Source: Arcuatula senhousia | Taxonomy: Eukaryota; Mollusca; Bivalvia; Mytilida; Mytilidae | Direction: 5' to 3' | Assembly: GCA_963971305.1 (NCBI GenBank) | Contig: OZ020309.1 | Location: 12,827,001-12,891,000, forward strand | Length of the DNA: 64,000 nt | Shown here: positions 14,329 through 24,300 of the stretch, one piece after another | Layout: every line of letters starts with the position of its first letter | Numbering within the stretch: position 1 is the first letter of the stretch | The notes under the pieces: model-generated | What the model was told of the DNA's origin: nothing | Database searches by the model: none | What the model saw: only the letters and a program-made list of their open reading frames with translations | Translations under genes and position numbers: made by a program

Positions 14329-15829
14329 TATTATTTTTCTTCTTTTCTGCCATCAATATACGAAAAGTGTCGCGACATATCTTTTCGATACTTGGTACCA
14401 TTATTTGGTCATACGTGTACTCGCCTTGACCGACCCTGTGAAACCGATCTATTTTTAGTAACAGAGTTATCTGCCCGGAACCCAAAAACCTTGTTTGCAG
14501 ATTAACTCAAAAACTGTAACCGTTATCAAAAATCTGAAGCGGGGAAAATGTTGCTAGACTCCTGGTCATGATTCGTCACGCAAAAAATTTTTTTTCGATC
14601 AACTTCCTGGTTACGCGTTTTTGACTCGAAAAGTGTTGCGACGCGTCAAAATTTTTTTCTTCAAAACCGTAAGTCCTAGAGACTTGGGACCACCACCAAT
14701 CATCCTAAATGACATATGTTACTTCTAAAAATGTCAAGGTCAAAGGTCAAATCTCAAGGTCAGAGGTCATGGCACACCTTGTTTGCAGTATAGCTCAAAA
14801 CCCATACAAAATTGAAGCAGACATGTAATGGGAAAAATACTCGTCTCATTTAGACCTTTATTTGATATAAAGGGTCGAACACTGTACGACAAACCGTTTT
14901 CGAGTTATGGCCCTTAACGCGTTTCGGCTTATCCATTTTTGGCTTATAACTTTGAAACCGTCAGAGATAATATAGTAAACATATGGGTTTTTTGTGACCG
15001 TCATTATATGTCCTTCAATTTAAGACCAAAGTCGATTGGTTACGGGCAGCCATTTTCAAAATGGCTGACACCGTAAACAGTTTTTATGAAATAACACTTA
15101 AACCGTACAAAATTGAAGCGGACAATACATGAAAAAAATGTTCGCTATGTCGAAAACTACAAAAAGGGTTTCAGGTGCGAAAGCGTAAAACTTGTCGTTT
15201 TTGAGTTATCGCCCTCGATTCGTATTTTAAAAATGATTTTTTGTTTATAACTTTTTAACCGTAAAAGATGGTGAATTAAACATAGGGTTCATTTGAAAGA
15301 AGATTAAATTACCTACAATTTGAACCCAAACAGTACATGATTCGGTTGAACGGTTCCAAAATGGCGGCCAAAACAAGTTTCGCGAAACGCGTTTTTTGCC
15401 AATAACTTGAAAACCATAACAGATAGTATAGTAAACATGCATACTTAAATGAATCAGTATATAAAGAGCTACAATTTGATTCAAAGGTCAAAGGTCATTG
15501 GTCAAGGTCATTCCCTAGCAACAAGGTAACCTTAATGAAAAGTCCATAGCAACCATACATAGTCTTAAACAAGACTACTTTCTGAGTTAAGATGTTAGTT
15601 TTTTTCAACCGGAAGTGACAATTAGTCCATAGCAACCGACATAAAAGTCCTTAAGCAACCATACTTTTTCTGACTCCAGGCACCCTGATCTTCATTCTGG
15701 AGCCTATATCACAATAATTGGCAACATCTTGTCATAAATAAAGTGACTCAAATGTCTTTAGTACTTAACAAAAACGTAAGACAGGGAAAGACCTCACATT
15801 TGTTCTCTGAACAAATGACTTTTTAATTT
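14329..15829 (+). repeat. 1527-bp-type repeat unit B, head to tail with unit A
   Basis: Same order of blocks as unit A at high identity, ending with the same hairpin at 15797-15817. Some short stretches differ, as near 14240-14280 versus 15760-15780. The pair shows that this family forms tandem copies, as the satellite does on a larger scale. Confidence 0.88.
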
Positions 15830-15852
15830 TATCTATATTTGTAATCGTAATT

Positions 15853-16835
15853 GTCTCGCCTGCGAAGGCGAGACATAGATATTACTATCCTGCGGCGACG
15901 GCGTAAACTTTTTGTAAGACTTTTGTAGACAGTGAATTGCTTGAAAAGTATAATAGCTAGGCATCTGATATTGGGTATACAAACAGTTAAGGTTATGGTC
16001 AATGCAACTGTCACCATGCCGTGTGACCCTGGCCCTATTTTCACGCTCCAGTGACTCTGTGAACTTAGGTCTTTTTTCAGACCTTTAACTCTTTTGTAAG
16101 ACTTTTGTGGACAATGAATTGCTTGATTAGTATAATAGCTAGGCATCTGATATGAGGTCTACAAACAGTTTAGATCTATGCAACTGTCACCATGCCGTGT
16201 GACTCTGACCCCATTTTCACGCTCCAGTGACTCTGTGAACTTAGGGTTTTTTTCAGACCTTTAACTCTTTTGTAAGACTTTTGTGGACAATGAATTGCTT
16301 GAAAAGTATAATAGGTATAGGCATCTGATATTAGGTATACAGACAGTTTAGGTCTACGCAACTGTCACCATGCCGTGTGACCCTGACCCCATTTTCATGC
16401 TTCAGTGACTGTGAACTTAGGCTTTTTAGGCTTTAAACTCTTTTGTGGAATTTGAAGTTGAACTGCTTGAAAAGTATAATAGTAAGGCATCTGATATTGA
16501 GTCATGATACAGACAGTTAAGGTTATTGTCAATGTAATTGTCACCATGCCGTGTGACCCTGACCCCATTTTCACGCTTCAGTGACTCTGCGAACTAAGAT
16601 CTTTTTTCAGGCCTTTAACTCTTTTATGGACGATGAATTGCTTAAAAAGTATAATACGGTAGTAAGGCATCTGTTATTGGACAGATAGTTGAGCTTATGT
16701 TCTATGCAACTGTCACCATGACATGTGACCCTGACCCCATTTTCACGCCACAGTGACTCTGTGAACTTTTTGCGTTAATATCAAATAACGAAAGCTTAGG
16801 TAGTTGATTTTGGTGATGGTGCCGGCAGGCGAGAC
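15853..16835. mobile_element. Non-autonomous element with 178-bp tandem core and inverted ends
   Basis: The left end is GTCTCGCCTGC and the right end is its inverse, GCAGGCGAGAC. The left end also folds on itself (GTCTCGCCT, loop GCGA, AGGCGAGAC, 15853-15874). The core holds about five imperfect monomers of 173-182 bp, each with the run ATGAATTGCTTGA, AACTGTCACCATGCCGTGTG and TTTTCACGCTCCAGTGACTC or close variants. No coding capacity. Short minus-strand open frames here follow the tandem monomers and are not genes. Confidence 0.85.
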
Positions 16836-16910
16836 ATACTTTTAGTGGCCACACTTGTTTTCTTTTGATATATGAATGACCAGTGTGTAACTTTACAATC
16901 ATTTATAAAA

Positions 16911-16965
16911 GGAAACAAGTGGCTCCAAGGAGCCGACTGAATCGCTCGCCTTGACTATATAGTCC
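16911..16965. mobile_element. Fragment of the GGCTCC-hairpin element family
   Basis: AAACAAGTGGCTCCAAGGAG begins a hairpin GGCTCC-AA-GGAGCC at 16921-16934, followed by a variant of ATCGCTCGCCTTGA. This resembles the heads at 33715 and 38271 (AGGCTCC-CA-GGAGCCT, then GCTCACCTGG). No tandem core follows, so the copy is truncated. Confidence 0.55.
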
Positions 16966-17539
16966 ATTTGACACCCGGATTTGACAGCTGTTTACTAATA
17001 TAAGGGAAAATAATCATTTAAAATCAGATGTTTGATTTATACAGGAAACGATTGCAAACATAATCAATTATGAATACATATCATGTCTGAATTTCCCATG
17101 TTTTAAATCTAGAAATTTAAAAAGTTTTTAAAGGTTATGAAATGGATATTTTAGTAAAATCTTTGAATTTAGTCTTCTTTGGTAAAAATATTGATAATTT
17201 GATACTTACTTTAAAATGTTAATTGCCTTTTTATACTTATGTCATTTTTGAGCATTACAGCGGTCAAGTGTGTCGGTTTTGTGTGATGATGCATCATCAA
17301 ATCAAGTGTTTGACGTGTTGTGTCGGATTTAAAATCGACATACTTGATTTTTTTACATCAGTCGATGGATGCTTCTGAGCTAGCTGTCAGTAACTTCGAG
17401 TGTTCTCAAGAGAGTATCTTTACGTCCCGTTAATTACCTGTTGTCCTTTTGTCTCAGATACTCTCTTATTGAATTGAACTTCTATCGATTTGATTTTTAC
17501 TGTGTGTTAGTTTGTGCTTTGTTATTGATTATCATTAGG

Positions 17540-17867
17540 GGGCTGGTTGGCGCCAAAAAACTAGTTTAACCCCGCCACATTTTAATGTGCCTGTCCTAAG
17601 CCAGGAATCTTTATCAAAGGTTATGTTTGTATTTAGTCGAATTTTTGTTAATTGTTTTTTGTCAAGAAGAGGGTCTTTCAATGCACTTTGGGATTGGGCT
17701 TGAATCATATGTATTTTATTTTCAATCCAGGGGCCAATTGAAAAACAGCGAGCAGCGACCGCTGGTCACATTGAAGGCTGCTGGCTGTTTTCCATTGTGG
17801 ATATTTAAAATATACGTTTATAATGTAGGTTGTGTCGCGTACACTTATTCCACATCTCATTTTCTTC
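17540..17867. repeat. Interspersed repeat fragments upstream of a foldback
   Basis: The stretch 17540-17620 (GGCTGGTTGGCGCC, then AACCCCGCCACATTTTAATG) resembles sequence I associate with a common bivalve repeat, from memory. 17745-17867 (AAGGCTGCTGGCTGTTTTCC to TTATTCCACATCTCATTTTC) matches 60850-60950, next to PFN4 exon 1. Confidence 0.55.
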
Positions 17868-17992
17868 TATTGTAATAGTTATTACATGAGGACGCGGTGT
17901 GTCAGTAAAAGATCACCCCGACGGCCGGAGGCCGGAGGGGGTGATCTTACTGACACACCAAGTCCTTATGTAATAACTATTTTACATCCCAG
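17868..17992. mobile_element. Foldback (inverted-repeat) element
   Basis: Left arm motifs TAGTTATTACATGAGGAC, GTGTGTCAGTA and AGATCACCCC recur in inverse order and orientation as GGGGTGATCT, TACTGACACAC and GTCCTTATGTAATAACTA, around a short CGGCCGGAGGCCGG loop. The whole 125 bp can form one long hairpin. No coding capacity. Confidence 0.88.
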
Positions 17993-18149
17993 CCTTCAAA
18001 ATATGTCATGTAAAATTTAAATACAAACATTAGAATACATTCTGTGCATTTAGAATCAAATAGAAAACTTTTTTATAATATATATTATAGAGTATCCTTA
18101 TTGGGCCCATTCAATATTCTTTATGTACAATTTTTTCACAAAAGTTTTC

Positions 18150-18226
18150 CATCGATTTCGTGGTCTAGAGGATAAGAGGGTAGACTTGGAACAGTGAGAT
18201 CCGATGTTCAAACCCCGGTGGAAACT
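18150..18226 (+). repeat. tRNA-like sequence, probable SINE head
   Basis: A box-A-like motif (TGGTCTAGAGG) is followed about 40 bases later by a box-B-like motif (GATGTTCAAACCCCGG), the spacing of an internal RNA polymerase III promoter. The acceptor and D stems do not pair well, so a functional tRNA is unlikely. A tRNA-derived SINE is the better reading. The downstream end of the element was not found; it may reach about 18475. Confidence 0.5.
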
Positions 18227-19080
18227 TTGTTATTTTTCAATCTTCAAAAAAACTTTGTTGTTGATTTTATAATTTTCCTATGTTCAACTTAGTGAACATT
18301 TCTCAAAAAACGTGCTTTGAAAAACAAAAGAAAAGGAACAATAGAGTTGAAAAATTAGAACAGGGTATTCCGAGGGATGGTCCGGCTCAGATCACCCCTG
18401 TTAGAACAAAGGAGCTGGGATGTAACATTATTCCCTTTATTATTGGTAAAGAAATAAAGGTTGAAAAATGTTAAGAGCATTTAAATGAAAAGCCCTCTGC
18501 CCACATATATCTGACCTATTGATGTCGGGTCTTTAAAAAGATCAAGAGTATCGAATTAAAATTCATTCCCCCTAGGAAATGTATGTTTATATATTTCTTT
18601 AACCATAACAAATTGACGAATACGACTTTTTATTCAATTTTCTTTCATTTTTTCTTGAAATAAATCGGAATTATCTCAAATATTTGCTAATTTCCTTTGA
18701 ACTGTGAAATCCAAATATTATTTTTCGTGAACCGTGATCAGGACCCCCATCAGGCCCCCATCAATTATCAGAAAATAGAATTCTTGATTTAAAAAAAAAA
18801 CGAAAATGATTTTTTTATATTATCATATATAAATTCACATTTCAAATATAAAAAAATGGAATAATATAAAAATATCCATTTTCTGAAATATGTATAAAAA
18901 ATATTTGTTGATATCAAAAATTAATAATGCAAATCAAGAAGTATAATTTTTGATATCAGAAAATAGTGAATAAATAGTAAAACGGCGCCTCATACACACA
19001 AATTAACCGCTTTTCCAATTAGACGATGCCATATAGTGAGTAAATGTGTCATGCGATAAACAAACAATATAACATGCAGA
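18227..19080. other. AT-rich gene-free stretch
   Basis: Short A/T runs and scattered degenerate sequence; no exon with supportable splice sites and no repeat ends seen. Possible SINE body in the first 250 bp. Confidence 0.4.
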
Positions 19081-19100
19081 TAACATTTGTATTTACTATT

Positions 19101-19228
19101 AAGCTCTGGTTCTAACCGGTGTTAACTGACTGTTCGATATATCAGTGCGCAGTGAAATCTTTGTTTGGGCTGAGAAAATCATAACGAATTATTGTCTCAG
19201 GTTTGGGAGAAACTTCAGGGCGACAAAT
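19101..19228 (+). other. Candidate 5' untranslated exon of the midkine-like gene
   Basis: Less AT-rich sequence ends in CGACAAAT followed by a consensus donor GTAAGT at 19229. The first coding exon of the midkine-like gene begins one base before its ATG, directly after an acceptor, so an upstream non-coding exon must exist. This stretch is the best candidate, but the start is arbitrary and no transcript evidence is available. Confidence 0.3.
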
Positions 19229-19669
19229 GTAAGTTATTATTCTGCATAGTTGATAATGATTTAGTATGATTTTGCGGTCACGTTTCTTATTTTCTTTCGT
19301 CCTTCAAGTCATTTTGCCTATTGAATTAAGCGAATTTTACCCCCCTTTTTTATCAAAAGAATTTCCCTTTAATTTCCCTTACCTGAGACATGTGAGAAAG
19401 CTCTTTGTGTAAAACATTATCAGAAATTACATCATGCATGGAACCATATGTTGTGTGCATTGTGTTGTGGTTTTGTTTCTGTATATGATTTGTTTTGTTG
19501 TTTTTTGTTTTGTTTTTTTTTTTTTGGGGGGGGGGGGGGGGGTGTCTGTCGATTTGTCCATTCGTCCATCCCAAACTAGGTCAACTTTTGGATTTATTTC
19601 CATTGTGCCTGTTTACATATTAAACAGGGTATTAACAAACCAAAACTTACAAAATACGGACTCCCATTC

Positions 19670-20815
19670 ATTTTAGTTCCAGTTATCCGATTGCTATGAA
19701 ATTTGACAGAACGATGTTCCTTACCATAAAAGGATGAATGGGAGTGATTTTGGGAGCTCCCACATTTTTTGTTTAGAAATAAGGGACCAAAAGAGGACCA
19801 AAAATACTACTTTTTTGTTTGATTCCACAATTATTTTACTTCTATAGGTATCCGATTGCTATGAAATTTTACAACGATGTTCCTTACCATAAATTAAAGG
19901 ATGATGGAATTGAACTTGGGGTCCCCCTTTTTTGTTTCGAAATTTGGGGTCCAAAAGGGGCAAAAAATTCAAATATTCTCTTTGTTTCCACCATAACTTT
20001 GGTCCTAGTTGGCCTATTGCTGTGAAATGTCAAGAATGTTTCTTACAATAAAAGAATGAACCTGATGAATTTTCGTGCCCCTCCTTTTCCCCCGCTATGT
20101 AATTAGGGGCCAAAAGGGGCCAACATCAAATCTTTTATTTGTGGTCCGATTTTGAAAATTTTTGTTGCATGCTTATTCTTGTCAAATAGCAGAGGCAAAA
20201 TTGGGAATAAATTTGTTGACCCCCCCACTGTTATGTTATTAGGGACCAAAAGGGACCAAAATCGAAACTTTTTTAGTTGTGATCCGATTTTGGATTTTTT
20301 TTGCATGTTTATTCTTGTCAAATAGCGGATACAAAATTGAGAATGTATTTTTGTATTTTTGAGACCCCCTTTTCCCCCTATTACGTAATTAGGGGCCGAC
20401 ATTGAAACTTTTTTACTCGTTTAACAGATTGGACATTTCTCTTACTGTTTTCAAGAAGTTAGGGGTCAAAGGGGTCATAAACATCAATAATAATAGATTA
20501 ACCAAGAAAATGGGTTCTTATATTCTTAATATAAAATTTAGCGGGGATATTGAAATGACATATGAATATATAAATATGATATTGTAAGTATATTTTTTTC
20601 GAATTGCTTTAAATAGTTAAAATCTAATGAATTCCTTGAAAAATGTGGGTGGAATGTCCACCAAACATGCCAAAGAAGGCACGTGTCAAAAACCTTTGTT
20701 AGTCCACAATAGGCTGCATGTGTCCAAAGCAATTGACTATCCATATTGGGACTAAAAGGTACAGGGCTCAACGTGTTGCGGTCGTATCATGCTGGGTTCG
20801 GCGAAGCTTTTTATT
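19670..20815 (+). mobile_element. Hairpin-headed tandem-core element, copy 1 (5'-truncated)
   Basis: Contains the family core phrases (CCAGTTATCCGATTGCTATG; GTTCCTTACCATAAA; GGGGCCAAAAGGGGCCAA) in several degenerate monomers, and the family 3' end GTTGCGGTCGTATCATGCTG followed by TTCGGCGAAGCTTTTTATT. The GTC-rich hairpin head seen in the copies at 23698 and 53652 is missing. The upstream poly-G/poly-T tract (19508-19542) may mark a truncation point. Confidence 0.8.
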
Positions 20816-21385
20816 ATGCATTTGAAATTACATATAATATGCTTAAACTTGACATATGCTATATTTAAACCAAAGTTTGAATGGTAAAAGTTGCCAAATG
20901 AATGCGCAGTACGTTGGGGTATCAAAGAGGCCAAACATGGATGCCTGGTCTTAATTGTGAAAATTACATTCTTATCATACATATACATGTATAACATCGA
21001 AATTTCCACCTTTACACAACTGAACGCCCCAAGGACTAAACCATTTTGGGCCACACATATGTACCTACCTTTATTTATACCCTGACACCCCCTCACAGAA
21101 TTATACCCCAGCTGATATCAACGTCATGGTTTAATCCCTTATTCCCACTAGAAAATTAAAAATGGTCCATGCTTTCTTACCTCAGACCTGTCAAGTGTCA
21201 CCCAACTCGTGTGAGACTCATGCATCTAATCGGCAATTTGGCTGCTTTCTTTGATCTTTTTCCTCGAATCTCAGGCAAGCACCTTTTAAAAACTTGACAG
21301 CCTTGTAATACCTGTAATTTGATTTTTTGCATTGCTAATAAAAATGTTCATACTTCAATGAATTTTAATTTATTCATTTTACAGC

Positions 21386-24300
21386 ATGAAACTGTACATG
21401 GTTTTGTTAGTGGTTGGTCTGGTGGCTGTGGTTTCTGCTAGGAGAGGGGGGAGGAAAAACAGAGGTTCAGGTATGTATTAGTGAAAGCACAGTGACTTGT
21501 TTCCAAAAAAATATCACTAGGTATTATAAACAGATATTTATTTTTTTTGTAAAATTTCCCTATGTTGAAAGTCATATTATCTTCAAATGAATGATTCCTT
21601 GTGGTCATACCATGTTAGCTAATGGGCTGATGATGTCCTCGGGGACAAATGTCCACCAGCAGAGACATAATTGTGATAATTGATGTGATGATGTCCTTGG
21701 GGACAAATGTCCACCAGCAGAGACATAATTGTGATAATTGATGTGATGATGTCCTGGGGACAAATGTCCACCAGCAGAGACATAATTGTGATAATTGATG
21801 TGATGGTGTCCTCGGGGACAAATGTCCACCAGCAGAGACATAATTGTGATAATTGATGTGATGATGTCCTTGGGGATAGATGTCCACCAGCAGAGACATA
21901 ATTGTGATAATTGATGTGATGATGTCCTTGGGGACAAATGTCCACCAGCAGAGACATAATTGTGATAATTGATGTGATGATGTCCTGGGGACAAATGTCC
22001 ACCAGCAGAGACATAATTGTGATAATTGATGTGATGGTGTCCTCGGGGACAAATGTCCACCAGCAGAGACATAATTGTGATAATTGATGTGATGATGTCC
22101 TTGGGGATAGATGTCCACCAGCAGAGACATAATTGTGATAATTGATGTGATGATGTCCTTGGGGACAAATGTCCACCAGCAGAGACATAATTGTGATAAT
22201 TGATGTGATGATGTCCTGGGGACAAATGTCCACCAGCAGAGACATAATTGTGATAATTGATGTGATGGTGTCCTCGGGGACAAATGTCCACCAGCAGAGA
22301 CATAATTGTGATAATTGATGTGATGATGTCCTTGGGGACAAATGTCCACCAGCAGAGACATAATTGTGATAATTGATGTGATGATGTCCTGGGGACAAAT
22401 GTCCACCAGCAGAGACATAATTGTGATAATTGATGTGATGATGTCCTTGGGGATAGATGTCCACCAGCAGAGACATAATTGTGATAATTGATGTGATGAT
22501 GTCCTTGGGGACAAATGTCCACCAGCAGAGACATAATTGTGATAATTGATGTGATGATGTCCTTGGGGATAGATGTCCACCAGCAGAGACATAATTGTGA
22601 TAATTGATGTGATGATGTCCTCGGGGACAAATGTCCACCAGCAGAGACATAATTGTGATAATTGATGTGATGGTGTCCTCGGGGACAAATGTCCACCAGC
22701 AGAGACATAATTGTGATAATTGATGTGATGATGTCCTTGGGGATAGATGTCCACCAGCAGAGACATAATTGTGATAATTGATGTGATGATGTCCTGGGGA
22801 CAAATGTCCACCAGCAGAGACATAATTGTGATAATTGATGTGATGATGTCCTGGGGACAAATGTCCACCAGCAGAGACATAATTGTGATAATTGATGTGA
22901 TGATGTCCTGGGGACAAATGTCCACCAGCAGAGACATAATTGTGATAATTGATGTGATGATGTCCTGGGGACAAATGTCCACCAGCAGAGACATAATTGT
23001 GATAATTGATGTGATGGTGTCCTCGGGGACAAATGTCCACCAGCAGAGACATAATTGTGATAATTGATGTGATGATGTCTTAGGGGACAGATGTCCACCA
23101 GCAGAGACATAATTGTGATAATTGATGTGATGATGTCCTCGGGGATAGATGTCCACCAGCAGAGACATAATTGTGATAATTGATTTGATGATGTCCTCGG
23201 GATAGATGTCCACCAGCAGAGACATAATTGTGATAATTGATGTGATGATGTCCTTGGGATAGATGTCCACCAGCAGAGACATAATTGGGATAATTGATTT
23301 GATGATGTCCTCGGGATAGATGTCCACCAGCAGAGACATAATTGTGATAATTGATGTGATGATGTCCTTGGGATAGATGTCCACCAGCAGAGACATAATT
23401 GGGATAATTATCATTATTATGTCTCTGCTTGTGGACTTTTGTCCCCAAGGACATCATCAGCCCAGTAAAGCTCTATCATGGCATGATCACAAGGAATCTT
23501 TCATTCAACGTATACAGATATATTTAAACACATACATCATACAATGTATAGATATGTCATTTTTTGTTCAGCTCCTTGACATAAATATATATATTAAGAT
23601 GACATTGTCCTGCATACATATAAATGATAAAATTTGAACAAAACTAATTTGATTTGTGTGCAGAGGCTTGGTATTTCAATATCTAAATATATTTTTTTGA
23701 CAACCGCAAAATTTTTGCGATCGTATAATGTTATGGCGATGTCGTCGTCGTCGTTGTTGTCGTCGGTTTTCGTGTGATTACTTGAGTAAATATTGACCGA
23801 TTGTTATGATTTTATATTTGTTTGATATAATGTTTAAAATCACTGAAGGAAGGTTTGGTATTGTATTTTGGGGTTGTTTTCCCTACCGTTTTAGAAAAAA
23901 AAGGGCCAAAAGGGGCTAAAACGGGTGTATTCAAAACGGTTGTGTTATGTTTATTATTCATTCAATTTTAAAAATTCTTTTTTTTATTGAATTCCTCATT
24001 AAATTCTGTCAGATAAATGTGTCAATGGTTTTGATGTATATTATAAGTGTTACATTGATACAGGGGGTCAAAAAGGGGTAACAAAAAAAAACAAGAAACA
24101 AAAACTTTTTTTATTTGTGTTCCAATTTTCAATTTTTTTTTTCATTTGAATGGTTGTGAAAATTCCTGCCTGTGCTTTTCAATCAAATTTGCAATATCTC
24201 TTACCGTTTTTAGAAATAAGGGGTCAAAGGGGCAAAAAGGGCCATTTTTAAAAGTTTGTCGAGGTAATAGTTTTATACAAAATATTAGTTGTGGTGGGCC

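Noticed and set aside
1..15829. CRISPR-like array
   Set aside because: The repeats are 936 and 1527 bp with no unique spacers, and the genome is eukaryotic (introns, SINE, LINE).
15829..16902. Several minus-strand frames of 61-105 codons
   Set aside because: They are the 178-bp tandem core monomers of the element at 15853-16835.
18150..18226. Functional tRNA gene
   Set aside because: Box motifs are present but the cloverleaf stems do not pair.
21605..23457. Minus-strand open frames up to 599 codons in all three phases
   Set aside because: They are translations of the 57/58-bp minisatellite, shifting phase with each unit; three overlapping open frames and pure repetition argue against coding.
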